DNA from: Nitrospira sp.
GTDB lineage: Bacteria; Nitrospirota; Nitrospiria; Nitrospirales; Nitrospiraceae
Assembly: GCA_024760525.1 (NCBI GenBank)
Contig: CP060499.1
Span: forward strand, 1 to 64,000
Length of the DNA stretch: 64,000 bases
Direction of reading: 5' to 3'
This document shows positions 52,464 through 61,170 of the stretch, piece by piece. Position 1 is the first letter of the stretch. Every line of letters begins with the position of its first letter. The notes under the pieces are model-generated. The model was not told the origin of the DNA, ran no database searches, and saw only the letters and a list, made by a program, of their open reading frames with translations. The translations under genes and the position numbers were made by a program.

Positions 52464-53878
52464 TGCCAGATACTCAGAATAGTCAGTTACCAAAGCTCGA
52501 TGAGCAGGCAGACGTACAAACTAAACTGAATGTAATGCGCGAAGCTGCGCAGCAACTGGCGCGGGACCTTACCATCCCGGAATCGGCACCCCAGGTCGTA
52601 CAGGATATCCAGCGTGCGCTTGATTCCGCAAAATTGGCCGCCCAGAATCTGCAGCTCGTTGGGGATCCCAGCGCTGAGCTCAACGAACCAGCGCAGTTGT
52701 GGACTGCAAGGGACGGTCTTGAGAAAGCGCAGCAAGCCCTTAAAAACGCGCTAGACCGCCCGCCCGATCCCGCTGCCTCTGACCAAGTCTTAGACGAACG
52801 AGTCATCGCAAGACAGAGTCTGGAAGCCATGCAGCAGGTGAGCGACCTGGCAGGGGCAGTGGAGACAGACCTCCATCAAACCGGCGATGCACTTAAGAAT
52901 GCCGCTTCCGCTCTGGCGAAGGAGATCGGCGATGGGGTGGAGATGTTACAACAGAATGCAAAGGAGTTGTTACAACGCAATGAGGCCGAACAACCCATAT
53001 CGGTTAACGATATGGGATTTAGTCGACTAGAGCAGCGAATGCAAGAGCTCGAACAAGCAATCAATTCGTATGACGAAAAACTAACTTCCGACTTATCTCA
53101 TGATCAACTACGGTTACTAGACGACCTCCGCTTCGCCATGGTTGGGGATGACATGGCCAAATTGATGGAAGTCCGCCAGGAGTTAGACCGTTCTGCTTAT
53201 GATCACAAGGCTCTCGAGCAAGCCGCTAGCATTGCCCAAGCTGCAGATAATCTTCTTGATGAAGTACAGTCCACCTCGGTGTCATGGGTGTCACGACAAG
53301 AAATCGGTAACCCTAATCGAACCAGGCGCCCGAATCTGGGTCGCCTCATGGGCGGTCGGGCGACAGATCTCGAGAAAGGCGAACTCGGCCAGCGCTTCGA
53401 ATGGATGCACATGCTCGGTCGAGTATTTGGCGGCGGTGATAGTTTCAAAGATCTCATAACGGGTAATAAGGAGGTTCATAAAGACTTCACGACACTCGAA
53501 AATAGATTGCGAGACTTGCGAGACGAGGCATTGGTCGAGGTTCAGATTACGACTGCGCACCAGGGGGTTTTCAACAAGGACCGAGTGAAGGAACGGATCG
53601 GCTATGAAATGCGATACGAAGTTTGGCTAGACGGCGATAAAGTTTTTGACCGAACGCGCAACTTACAAGCGACAGAGCGTGATCCTAATCTAAAAGTGGT
53701 GTTCGATGAGCTGAGAAATCTCAAGCAAGATTTGAAGGATGGCCGCTCGCCGGAAGAGACGGTCCAGCGCCTAGTCTCTTACCTCGACACACGCGACGAA
53801 GGCCCCTTAAGGGATCTTGATCGAATGACGAGACTGAATGCCGAACAGACTGGAGGAGCAAGTGACTCTGATCGCTGA
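52463..53878 (+). CDS. Coiled-coil protein of unknown function
   Basis: The 471-residue protein is rich in Gln, Ala, Asp and Leu. Residues about 1-250 are predicted to be heptad-like helices (REAAQQLARDLTI; RLEQRMQELEQAINSYDEKL), followed by a partly ordered C-terminal part (DLRDEALVEVQITTAHQGVF and later RNLKQDLKDGRSPEETV). There is no signal peptide or membrane helix. One base overlaps the ATPase gene, and its 3' end overlaps the next gene by 17 bases. It may be a scaffold or adaptor for the ATPase. Confidence 0.78.
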   Translation: MPDTQNSQLPKLDEQADVQTKLNVMREAAQQLARDLTIPESAPQVVQDIQRALDSAKLAAQNLQLVGDPSAELNEPAQLWTARDGLEKAQQALKNALDRPPDPAASDQVLDERVIARQSLEAMQQVSDLAGAVETDLHQTGDALKNAASALAKEIGDGVEMLQQNAKELLQRNEAEQPISVNDMGFSRLEQRMQELEQAINSYDEKLTSDLSHDQLRLLDDLRFAMVGDDMAKLMEVRQELDRSAYDHKALEQAASIAQAADNLLDEVQSTSVSWVSRQEIGNPNRTRRPNLGRLMGGRATDLEKGELGQRFEWMHMLGRVFGGGDSFKDLITGNKEVHKDFTTLENRLRDLRDEALVEVQITTAHQGVFNKDRVKERIGYEMRYEVWLDGDKVFDRTRNLQATERDPNLKVVFDELRNLKQDLKDGRSPEETVQRLVSYLDTRDEGPLRDLDRMTRLNAEQTGGASDSDR

Positions 53879-55757
53879 GTGTCAGAGTTGTCACTTTTAC
53901 AGTCCGCAGACGTCGTTCGTAGACACCTACAAGACTTTTGATCGATCGGCACCACGCGGTCCGATTATGAAGACGCTGCTGGACATTCGAAAAGAAGAGA
54001 CGCGTGTTCAGGAAAACGAAATGGAGCTTCAAATTGAGTTGTTACGGACTGACCAGAAGCAATGGCCCACGCCCCCTCGTTTTGCGCCGATTTGTACTTT
54101 CGCAGGAGGATTATTCATCCCTGCAGCCAAGAACCCGGACGGTCGATGCGAGGATTTCCAACCTGCACTTAGCCGTCAGGGAAAAGCCTGCCGGACATGC
54201 CAGTTTGTAGTGACGCCGGAGAGAATCATCGGGGACCGCCGTGAGCAGGGTACGGGTGTCGGGGGCTCGCAGGAAGTGGCATTTTATCGGCAGCAAAATA
54301 AGGAAAACGAGGATGCAGACGCAACAGCAAAGGCCATAGAAATCGAGCAAAGCTTCTATGCGGATGGTCGCTTACGTACACTATCTTTCCTGCCGTCGTG
54401 CTCCATACTAATAACTGAAGGAGATCGACATGTGGTCCCCTTTTGTAATTTGCGACATGACTGTAAAGAACATCGTCCCCATATCCCAATTCCTGAGCTC
54501 ATGTTCGAGTATGTGAAAAGAACTGCACAGGCACCACATTTTCGAGCACTCGAGTACACCATTCAGCTAGTTCAGTTCGTAGTCCAGATTGAGAACAAGG
54601 GACCAGACGAATTTCTGAACCTTGTGACGGAATGGGCCAAAGAGGAGCCCGCGCGCGCTCTTGTCTTGCCTTGGGCGAAGAGGATTGTGCTCAATCGATG
54701 GAATCATGAAGCTGCGCACAAGCTGGGTAAGGCGGTTCCGAGAGAAGCGGTTACACAACCGTCAGCTTCATCCGAGATAGGACTAAAGGTTTTCCCATGT
54801 ATCGCAGGATGCGACGCTTATGAGTGGGGTATGTTGGCCGCAGGGAGCCACAGGAATGAGGCCGCCGCAGTGGTCACTTCGGGTGTCATTTGTCAGCAAC
54901 TCGCAGAATTCTTAGTTACAGAGGTTTCCCCCTTGGAATCGGCATCGTGTATTGACAGCGCCATTCAACTGATAAGGACCGACGGAATATTTTCCTCTCT
55001 CACCCTTGAGAAAGTGGATGGGTTTTTAAGACGTCTCAAGGGGTTGTCGCTTTCTCTCCGTTTGTTAGCACAATCGGATCTACAAGGTTACTTTGAGGAC
55101 TTCGTGGCTAAGTTTTCATATCCTGTGAACGCTTGGCTACGACTCACTACTAAGGCCGGGGCAAACCCATTTCAGGTCAACCTTGAGGCACAGCGTCAGA
55201 TCGTTAATAACAAGGTTGCATCAGCACACGATATTGGCAAGAGAATCCTGGTCGACTGTGCAGCCGTATCATTGGGCACCTTGTCGGTGCCAGGCAGGAA
55301 CGCCCTGCTCGACCAATTGAATAAGTTAAACGAGAGCGGCCTACAACGCGACCACCAAGACAACATGAACCTCCAGAAGGAGATATTCAGAAACCTGGTT
55401 GGAATTCCTCTTGACCCAGCGACACAAGCCCAGATGGATCAATATGTGACTCAAGCATGGCTACGCGTCTATGAAGACGCACGCTTAGTAGAGTTGCCAC
55501 GCCGGAAATTGCTTGGAACCTTATTATGCCATCGAGGCATGTTGCCAGTGACAACGACAGCACTGGAGCTACATGGCCGGAACCCGCAACCGGACCGCAC
55601 GCCTGAGACACTTGATGAGGCGATCTGGGAGCCTGTTGCAAAGACGGTGGAAGCATTTCACGTCGGCACATTTGGCGAACCGAGTGAGGCCATTGCTCCT
55701 TATCTTCGTCAAATTCGCCGGAGAGCGGTACCGCGTTTTGAAATGACATTGTCATAA
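53862..55757 (+). CDS. Large Cys-rich protein with two copies of the CxxC module
   Basis: I do not recognise this protein. A GTG at 53862 preceded by TGGAGGAG gives 631 residues. The N-terminal 190 or so residues hold two Cys modules like that of the 122-residue protein. The first is CQSCHFY, a charged helix, CTFAGGLF and NPDGRCEDF. The second is CRTCQF, a charged helix, CSILITEGD and CNLRHDC. The remaining 440 residues are helical with no motif I know. It closes the four-gene operon. The modules suggest a shared metal-binding or partner-recognition fold. Confidence 0.75.
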   Translation: MTLIAECQSCHFYSPQTSFVDTYKTFDRSAPRGPIMKTLLDIRKEETRVQENEMELQIELLRTDQKQWPTPPRFAPICTFAGGLFIPAAKNPDGRCEDFQPALSRQGKACRTCQFVVTPERIIGDRREQGTGVGGSQEVAFYRQQNKENEDADATAKAIEIEQSFYADGRLRTLSFLPSCSILITEGDRHVVPFCNLRHDCKEHRPHIPIPELMFEYVKRTAQAPHFRALEYTIQLVQFVVQIENKGPDEFLNLVTEWAKEEPARALVLPWAKRIVLNRWNHEAAHKLGKAVPREAVTQPSASSEIGLKVFPCIAGCDAYEWGMLAAGSHRNEAAAVVTSGVICQQLAEFLVTEVSPLESASCIDSAIQLIRTDGIFSSLTLEKVDGFLRRLKGLSLSLRLLAQSDLQGYFEDFVAKFSYPVNAWLRLTTKAGANPFQVNLEAQRQIVNNKVASAHDIGKRILVDCAAVSLGTLSVPGRNALLDQLNKLNESGLQRDHQDNMNLQKEIFRNLVGIPLDPATQAQMDQYVTQAWLRVYEDARLVELPRRKLLGTLLCHRGMLPVTTTALELHGRNPQPDRTPETLDEAIWEPVAKTVEAFHVGTFGEPSEAIAPYLRQIRRRAVPRFEMTLS

Positions 55758-55783
55758 ATAAAGGTAGATGAAAGGAAGCTTTC

Positions 55784-56179
55784 ATGACCTGTCCAGCATG
55801 TACGAGTCAGGTGGCCAACGATGCTGTCAAATGCCAAAACTGCGGATTTCCATTTGGAGGCAAAGAAATATCTGTTCCGAAGCCTCCCGATATCCAATCT
55901 TATGTAAATGTCCAACCGCCAGCCAGAAACAGTTCGCTAGCTGTTGCGAGCATGTCACTTGGGATCTTGTCGTGGCTCGGTCCATCATTGTTGATGAGCA
56001 TTCCCGCGATTATCACAGGGCATATGGCCAAACGTGAAATCCGCAGCTCGAACGGAGCCATTCACGGCGAGGGAATGGCGATGACAGGTCTAATCGCCGG
56101 GTATGTCAACGCTGCCCTCTCCGTGCTGTTTTTGGGGTGGTGGATGCAAATGGTAAGCAACATTTTATCACTATATTGA
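55784..56179 (+). CDS. Zinc-ribbon / DUF4190-like membrane protein
   Basis: The 131-residue protein begins with a zinc ribbon (CPACTSQVANDAVKCQNCGF). A Pro-rich linker and two membrane helices (SMSLGILSWLGPSLLMSIPAI; LIAGYVNAALSVLFLGWW) follow around HMAKREIRSSNG, as in DUF4190. AAAGGAAG precedes the ATG. It lies 26 bases after the Cys-rich gene and 47 bases before the WxN-repeat gene, so it may belong to the same transcript. Confidence 0.8.
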   Translation: MTCPACTSQVANDAVKCQNCGFPFGGKEISVPKPPDIQSYVNVQPPARNSSLAVASMSLGILSWLGPSLLMSIPAIITGHMAKREIRSSNGAIHGEGMAMTGLIAGYVNAALSVLFLGWWMQMVSNILSLY

Positions 56180-56226
56180 GCTGTCCTGAGATAGCTCAAG
56201 GCAACCTCCCATTACTCGGAGGCAAC

Positions 56227-56616
56227 ATGAAATATCAACTTTACATGCGCACATTGGACCAAGAATTCTCTGCCGAAACTGCTGCCAAAATGATCACTCG
56301 GACTCAGGCTTGGGCTTGGAGCAATTGGAGTAATTGGAATAATTGGAACAATTGGAGCAACTGGAACAATTTCGGTGGTACCGGTAGACCACTTTCTCCT
56401 ATGGTCGAGCGACTCAAGCTAAGAACGGAATCTTTTGGAGGATTACTGTTTGATCCATCAACTCGCAGGGTTTTCAAGCTCGACCAGCAAGCATATGAGG
56501 TGCTTCGGACCATTCTCAAAAAAGATCAATCTATAGAAGAAGTTGCATCACAAAATGGGGTGCCGTGTTTTGAAGTAACAAATCTATTAAGGTTCCTGTC
56601 TTCTTTTGATGAGTAG
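56227..56616 (+). CDS. Putative RiPP precursor with WxN repeats fused to a PqqD-like domain
   Basis: The 129-residue protein has an N-terminal part (residues 1-28), a repeat of six Trp-[Ser/Asn]-Asn units (Trp31, 34, 37, 40, 43, 46) preceded by Trp29-Ala and ended by Phe49, a Gly-Gly-Thr-Gly linker, and a C-terminal PqqD/RRE-like domain (LRTESFGGLLFDPSTRRVF, LDQQAYEVLRTIL, later SIEEVASQNGVP and LLRFLSSF). Trp-X-Asn is the known substrate pattern of radical SAM enzymes that form three-residue cyclophanes. The codons in the repeat vary (AGC/AGT, AAT/AAC), which suggests protein-level conservation. GGAGG precedes the ATG at 56227. The radical SAM gene overlaps it by 8 bases. This role is inferred; a PqqD-like protein with a simple low-complexity tract is the alternative. 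Confidence 0.72.
   Translation: MKYQLYMRTLDQEFSAETAAKMITRTQAWAWSNWSNWNNWNNWSNWNNFGGTGRPLSPMVERLKLRTESFGGLLFDPSTRRVFKLDQQAYEVLRTILKKDQSIEEVASQNGVPCFEVTNLLRFLSSFDE
56317..56370 (+). repeat. Six-unit tandem 9-base repeat encoding W-[SN]-N
   Basis: Six consecutive TGG-AR(C/T)-AA(C/T) triplets encode Trp-Ser/Asn-Asn. Third positions differ between units, so this is not a recent slippage expansion but a repeat kept at amino-acid level. Confidence 0.85.
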
Positions 56617-57556
56617 AAAAATGTTTGAAAAGCTATCCGCTCCTCTGATGTCAACAATCGACATCACTGATCATTGCAACCTCACATGCAGTTACTGCTA
56701 CGCTCATAATGGGAATAGCGTTTTTATGGCACGGGACCTAGTGGTCGATACAGCCAAACAGTTGCATGGACGCGGTGTCTGGCAAATTGTGCTCGGTGGT
56801 GGTGAACCTTTTCTGCATCCGGAAATTATTCCTATCCTCACCGAGCTGTTAGGTGCTGGGATTACTCTCGGTGTCATAACTAATGGTACAACGCTTGGCA
56901 CAACGGTACTCAACAAGATTCAAGGTCTTTTCTCTAAGTTCCCAAACCAATTACATATACAAGTGTCCATAGACAGTGTTAAACCTGAAATCAACGATCG
57001 GCTGAGGGGACTTGGACATAAGGCACTTCTAGCCGCGAATGAGTTGGCTAAACGAAGTGTGAGCGTCAGCACAGGAACGGTCTTACACAAGTACAACGTA
57101 GCCGAAACTCACCTAATAATTGAATACTTCTATCCCCATATCAAAAAATTCCACTACATGAACCTCATGCCTTCTTATTTAGTTAAAATGACGAAAGAAG
57201 ATTTATTTCCTGCGCCGGAGGAGCTGGCAGGCGCCTACTCCAGGCTACGAAGCTGCCAACAGAAGTATCCAGATACCATCATTACATTTCCAGATCTCCA
57301 AGCCATCATATCCGACAAACAATCTCCTTCACTTTCGTGTGTTGGATGTACCGCAGGGATCACTCGCATGGATATCAATGCACGGGGAGATCTATTGGCA
57401 TGCAATATCGCGGATGGTAGCCGTTTTGGCAACCTTAGCGATGGATCAATTTGGGAAGCATGGGACTCCGTGTTCGTTGATAGTCTTAGAGCTAGCAATG
57501 AAGCGTTATGTATGAATGGCGGTCTTATCCAGATAAACACATTGAAAACGAGATAA
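56609..57556 (+). CDS. Radical SAM enzyme next to the WxN precursor
   Basis: The 315-residue protein has the CX3CX2C cluster motif CNLTCSYC (Cys23, 27, 30) in the N-terminal half, the GGGEPFLHPE block and a strand ITNGTTLG, all typical of radical SAM TIM barrels. A shorter Cys set follows near the C-terminus (SCVGC, LLAC, LCMNGG), like a SPASM/Twitch domain that binds one or two extra clusters. It overlaps the precursor gene by 8 bases. It is the likely maturase that would crosslink the WxN units. The C-terminal tail looks short for SPASM enzymes. Confidence 0.9.
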   Translation: MSRKMFEKLSAPLMSTIDITDHCNLTCSYCYAHNGNSVFMARDLVVDTAKQLHGRGVWQIVLGGGEPFLHPEIIPILTELLGAGITLGVITNGTTLGTTVLNKIQGLFSKFPNQLHIQVSIDSVKPEINDRLRGLGHKALLAANELAKRSVSVSTGTVLHKYNVAETHLIIEYFYPHIKKFHYMNLMPSYLVKMTKEDLFPAPEELAGAYSRLRSCQQKYPDTIITFPDLQAIISDKQSPSLSCVGCTAGITRMDINARGDLLACNIADGSRFGNLSDGSIWEAWDSVFVDSLRASNEALCMNGGLIQINTLKTR

Positions 57557-57662
57557 CGGAATTTAGAAAGGCAGGGCACCATATACTTAGAAACATGGAT
57601 TGAAAATATTCTTCCCCATTTTTATCCAATTATGGACTTCCCAGACTTTTGTGGACACATCG

Positions 57663-57887
57663 TTAAGCCTGGTTTGACATGGCTTCAAACGCCTCCGGAC
57701 TGACCCCGCTGAGATGGCTGTGTCGACGAGTGCGATTGTAGAACTTCTCGATGTAGTCGTCGATCTCAGCCCTCGCGATCTCCCGTGTTGTGTAGATGCG
57801 CTTCTTGATCCGCTCCTTTTTCAAGCTGCTAATAAATGATTCTGCCAAGGCCATTCCGCCTAGTTTGGCCACCGGGGCATCTCTCAA
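57663..57887 (-). pseudogene. IS3-family transposase C-terminal remnant
   Basis: The 74 residues match the end of an IS3-group (OrfB) integrase core: AESFISSLKKERIKKRIYTT with the last catalytic Glu (AES) and the terminal FYNRTRRHSHLSGVSPEAFE. The N-terminal two thirds, OrfA and both inverted repeats are missing. It is a decayed insertion near the right end of the island. Confidence 0.85.
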
Positions 57888-58180
57888 TCAGCGTGTCGCA
57901 GGTTCAACTTTACGAAGTTACTAAGCTGCTAAAGTGATTACGGCAATTGTGAAGGTAAGGATCTCGCTTCCCGCTTTAAAATATCCCCTTCAGGACGCCA
58001 TCCTCGTGAAGTCTGCATTGAACTTCATAATGTGACAAATTTGTGACAAGAATTTGCTGGAAAGGAGGGAATCAGATGGAACAACATAGAACTAATAGAT
58101 AGATTTAAGTTATCGGAATTGCAACTAATTTGGGGAAACCGTTGCAATAGCGAGCACTTGTCAAAGTCCACTGATTTGAA
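57888..58180. other. Right-end arm of the island, no gene
   Basis: No convincing gene is present. An AAATTTGTG motif lies at 58037-58045 within a TGTGACAAATTTGTGACA palindrome-like stretch, 144 bases before the att copy. A related motif occurs at 28880-28890 in the integrase end and at 50236. These may be arm-type integrase sites. Confidence 0.5.
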
Positions 58181-58225
58181 CTTTTAAGGCGAGGGCCCTG
58201 GGTTCGAGTCCCAGCCGGCTCACCA
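58181..58225 (+). repeat. attR: displaced copy of the tRNA-Lys 3' end
   Basis: The 45 bases are identical to 28784-28828 within tRNA-Lys(TTT), from the anticodon loop to CCA. It is not a complete tRNA because the 5' half is absent. It marks the right border of the island. Confidence 0.93.
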
Positions 58226-58933
58226 CTTTCGACAAAAGACAGAACTTTCAAAACTACCTTTATCCTTAATCCATGAGGTAGCCCTCCGCCATACAGGGCT
58301 AATTAAGCGACGAACAGGGCAGCTATGGATCGGAAACGACTCGCGGCGGCCTAGCGCGTACAGGTCTCTTCCAAGTTCAGATTCATCCTTACTTTATTGC
58401 ATAGGATTTCCTGAGACCCACGAGGTTGCTGGAAGGTCATGCGACAATAGCAAGCGTACGTAACGTAGACATTCTGAAGACAATACCTGACTTTGTTTCC
58501 ACCCCAAAAGCTCTTGCCGGAACATCCAACTTGGTATAACTGCGGTTGTCCCAGTTGGACCATTCCGCCATAGTTTCGAATACTGGCTTGTTTCTGAAGC
58601 GTGAACAATTGAGGTCGATACCCCCATCCGGCGCAGTAGACCTGGAGCACTCGCACGATCGCTCAGAAAATCAGGCCCGCAGCCACCAAGAGCGGCGCTT
58701 GTGATGTGGCGGATCGAAGCCGTGGACATGCCATACCTGATCGCTCATAAAGGTGGCGATAATGAGCCGACACCGGCGTTGTGGTCAAAGCATTTTTTCG
58801 TGACACCTTTGACGTAGATTTTTCCGCGTCACGCCATATGGTTTGCGTCTTATCACGGGCGTCTGCTATCCTCCGCTCCGCTGCGTATCTCTGGTTGGAT
58901 CTCTCTCTCACCCCCAAGAAAAACGGTACGGAT
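58226..58933. other. Stretch after the island border, no firm gene
   Basis: About 700 bases lie between the att copy and the glycosyltransferase gene. The longest minus-strand frame (58351-58656, GTG start, Cys-rich) has no ribosome site and I do not support it. No RNA gene is visible. Confidence 0.4.
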
Positions 58934-60394
58934 ATGACGAAGGTGGACGCTAGACGGCGTATGCTGGACTGGGTCGTACCGCTTGGATTCGGGATGATTC
59001 TGTTCTTCGCGGTGCCTTTGCAAACGGCTCTGGAATTGAGTTGGGATGAGGGATACGAGCTGATGAAGGCACTCCTTGTGAGCCGCGGCCACGCGCTCTA
59101 CCGCTCCGTATGGAGCGATCAACCTCCGGTCTTCACTGAGCTCCTGGCCCTGCTTTTCCGCGTTTTCGGAGCATCCGCTTTCGTCGGTCGGCTGCTGATC
59201 CTCTGTTTTGCCATGACCCTCGTGTGGATGGTATGGAAGCTCGTGAGCAACAGCTTCGGATCAGCAGCCGGTCTGATCGCGACAGCATTGCTGGTGTCGT
59301 CCTCGTCATTTCTTGAACAGAGCGTCGCGCCCATGATCGAGCTGCCGGCAACGACGCTGGCTCTCGCGTCATTACTATCAGCCTCACACTACGACTCCAC
59401 GCGCAGAATGCTGTGGCTGGCGCTTTCGGGCGTGCTATTCGGTTGCGCATTGCAAGTGAAACTGACCAGTGCGATCTTTCTGCCGGCGATGGCTGTGGCA
59501 TACCTGGACAAGAATGGCCGGAATCTTCGCACCGACCTGCTCCGCGACGTGGCGGTTTGGTTCGGAGCGGTCCTCGTGACGTCCGGCCTCATCGTCCTGA
59601 GGTTCTACGGAACGGATACCGTGTGGGAGTTCTGGGCGTCTCACTTCTCCGGATCGACGAACGCCGCTGTGCCCGACAGGTATACATTCAAGCCCGCTGC
59701 ATTTTTCTTGGGTGCACGGTCGCTATCGGCTGCGACCGCATTGGGCATTGCGTTGCTCGCCTCGAAACGCCGACGGGACGTGTTGTGTCCGGCCACGTTG
59801 TTTGCCACCGTGCTGGCGATCCATTGGGTACACCGGCCGTACTGGTATTACTACAGCCTGCATTTCGCCATCCCGATGGCCTGGTTGGGAGCGGCAGGTA
59901 TTGTCGGCTGGTTCGGGCTGCTCCGAGATCGAGCCGGGGCTTGGTGGGAGCGCAGGTCTCTGGACCGGTTGGTTTGGCTCGTCTATGTGCTTGTGATCAC
60001 CCTGACGCTGGCAGACACTCCTCGGCTCATATGGAGCCACCTGCGGGGGTTACAGACCGCTCCTCTCGCGAGTGAGAATGAACTGGTTGTCGCGTTGCGA
60101 AAGCGGGCCTCGAACACAAGCTGGGTATTCGCCGATCGTCCGCTCTATCCCTTCTGGGCAGGGCTGCTGGTGCCACCCGAAATGGCAGGGATTCCGTACA
60201 AGCGTATCTGGTCGGGCAAAGTTACGGAGTCAACAGTGTACGAATGCATCGTACAATACAAGCCTGAGGCGATCCTATTTGTCCACACGCTCGCTGGCTG
60301 GGAAACCAGAGGGGCGTTGGCGGCGTACATTCGGGATCATTACGAGCACGAGCCTACTGGGGGCCGCGCGAAGCTATTTCATCGAACGCACTGA
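58934..60394 (+). CDS. GT39/ArnT-like membrane glycosyltransferase
   Basis: The 486-residue protein has about ten membrane helices. An early WDEGYELMKALLVSRGHALY segment bears the acidic residues of the GT-C/PMT family active loop, and SDQPPVFTELLALLFRVFG matches the following family block. The enzyme would transfer a sugar from a polyprenyl-phosphate donor in the outer leaflet of the inner membrane. I chose the ATG at 58934. An in-frame upstream stretch to 58781 looks non-conserved. The acceptor is unknown. Confidence 0.82.
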   Translation: MTKVDARRRMLDWVVPLGFGMILFFAVPLQTALELSWDEGYELMKALLVSRGHALYRSVWSDQPPVFTELLALLFRVFGASAFVGRLLILCFAMTLVWMVWKLVSNSFGSAAGLIATALLVSSSSFLEQSVAPMIELPATTLALASLLSASHYDSTRRMLWLALSGVLFGCALQVKLTSAIFLPAMAVAYLDKNGRNLRTDLLRDVAVWFGAVLVTSGLIVLRFYGTDTVWEFWASHFSGSTNAAVPDRYTFKPAAFFLGARSLSAATALGIALLASKRRRDVLCPATLFATVLAIHWVHRPYWYYYSLHFAIPMAWLGAAGIVGWFGLLRDRAGAWWERRSLDRLVWLVYVLVITLTLADTPRLIWSHLRGLQTAPLASENELVVALRKRASNTSWVFADRPLYPFWAGLLVPPEMAGIPYKRIWSGKVTESTVYECIVQYKPEAILFVHTLAGWETRGALAAYIRDHYEHEPTGGRAKLFHRTH

Positions 60395-61170
60395 CGACAT
60401 CAGTGCGCGCCGATCTTCCTCCGCTCGTTTTCGTGAGAGGAGGTCATACACCACATTATTCAGCGGAATGGTTCCATCCTCTCGGTTCCTGCTCTTTATC
60501 ACCACCAACGGTCTACGGCAGAAATCGACGACGTTTCATCAAGAAGCTAATCACCCAATACAGATGGGAGAAGCTCAAGTGTGAACCCATCCCTTACAGG
60601 GCTTTTTTAGGATGAGCCTACCTAGCGGCAGACTTGATCGGACAATGCTTCCAGACTGCAGCATGAATCGATTTGGATTCTATGTGAATCACAATGGATA
60701 CCCTTCGTGGAGAACGATCGGTAATAGAAACACCAATATACTTAGGAATTCATATCATTCTATTTGCTTCCCCCTGGCTTGTCCTTTGCTTACGAAGCCT
60801 TCCGAACAAGTTTCCTCGATAAGTCACGAACGAATGGCGACAGAACCGTTGGTGTATCGATCGGCGACTGCGCGGCAGTGAGCCAGTTCGTCGAGTATGA
60901 AATGATTTTCGATGGCGTGAGCGGATTTCTTTCTGCATAGGGTCATAAAGATCTAATTGGAAGAGCTACTTGTCCTTATTCGGAAGATGAATTGGAGGAT
61001 TCGAGCGGAGTCACTACTATCTGCCCGCTTTAAAATTGGAAGCCACATGAGCGTTTGGTTCTATCTCGCCCTAGAGCAAAAGATCCGAGTGTGATCACCA
61101 ATGTTTGAACGAATAGCCAAATGGGAAGTGTGTGAAGCAAAGACTCCCATAAGATAGAGTCTCCAAATAA
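60395..61170. other. Intergenic region without a supported gene
   Basis: Nearly 780 bases hold only short, low-quality frames. A CCCGCTTTAAAAT 13-mer at 61024 also occurs at 57970, possibly from a shared mobile element end. Nothing else is recognisable. Confidence 0.4.

Larger units (their letters stand above)
28829..58225. mobile_element. Integrated genomic island at tRNA-Lys, probably composite
   Basis: About 29.4 kb lies between two exact 45-base copies of the tRNA-Lys 3' end, with an integrase and excisionase at the left end. Contents are an inovirus gene set, RadC, regulators, a SNF2/AIPR/Mod/Res defence operon, an XRE/ImmA pair, a HerA-like ATPase operon, a putative RiPP system and an IS3 remnant. 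Parts (for example 42-43 kb and 54-57 kb) are visibly richer in A+T than the purA side. A degraded att-like site at 50378 divides it into a left part of about 21.6 kb and a right part of about 7.8 kb. Confidence 0.9.

Noticed and set aside
56311..56373. Considered a CRISPR-like or simple DNA repeat
   Set aside because: Units are nine bases with synonymous variation in frame; there are no spacers. No CRISPR array was seen in the window.
58181..58225. Second tRNA-Lys gene
   Set aside because: Only the 3' half is present; no D arm or 5' acceptor strand, so it is an att copy.
58351..58656. Cys-rich minus-strand frame of 101 codons after the island
   Set aside because: GTG start without a ribosome site, an overlapping competing frame and no recognisable domain.
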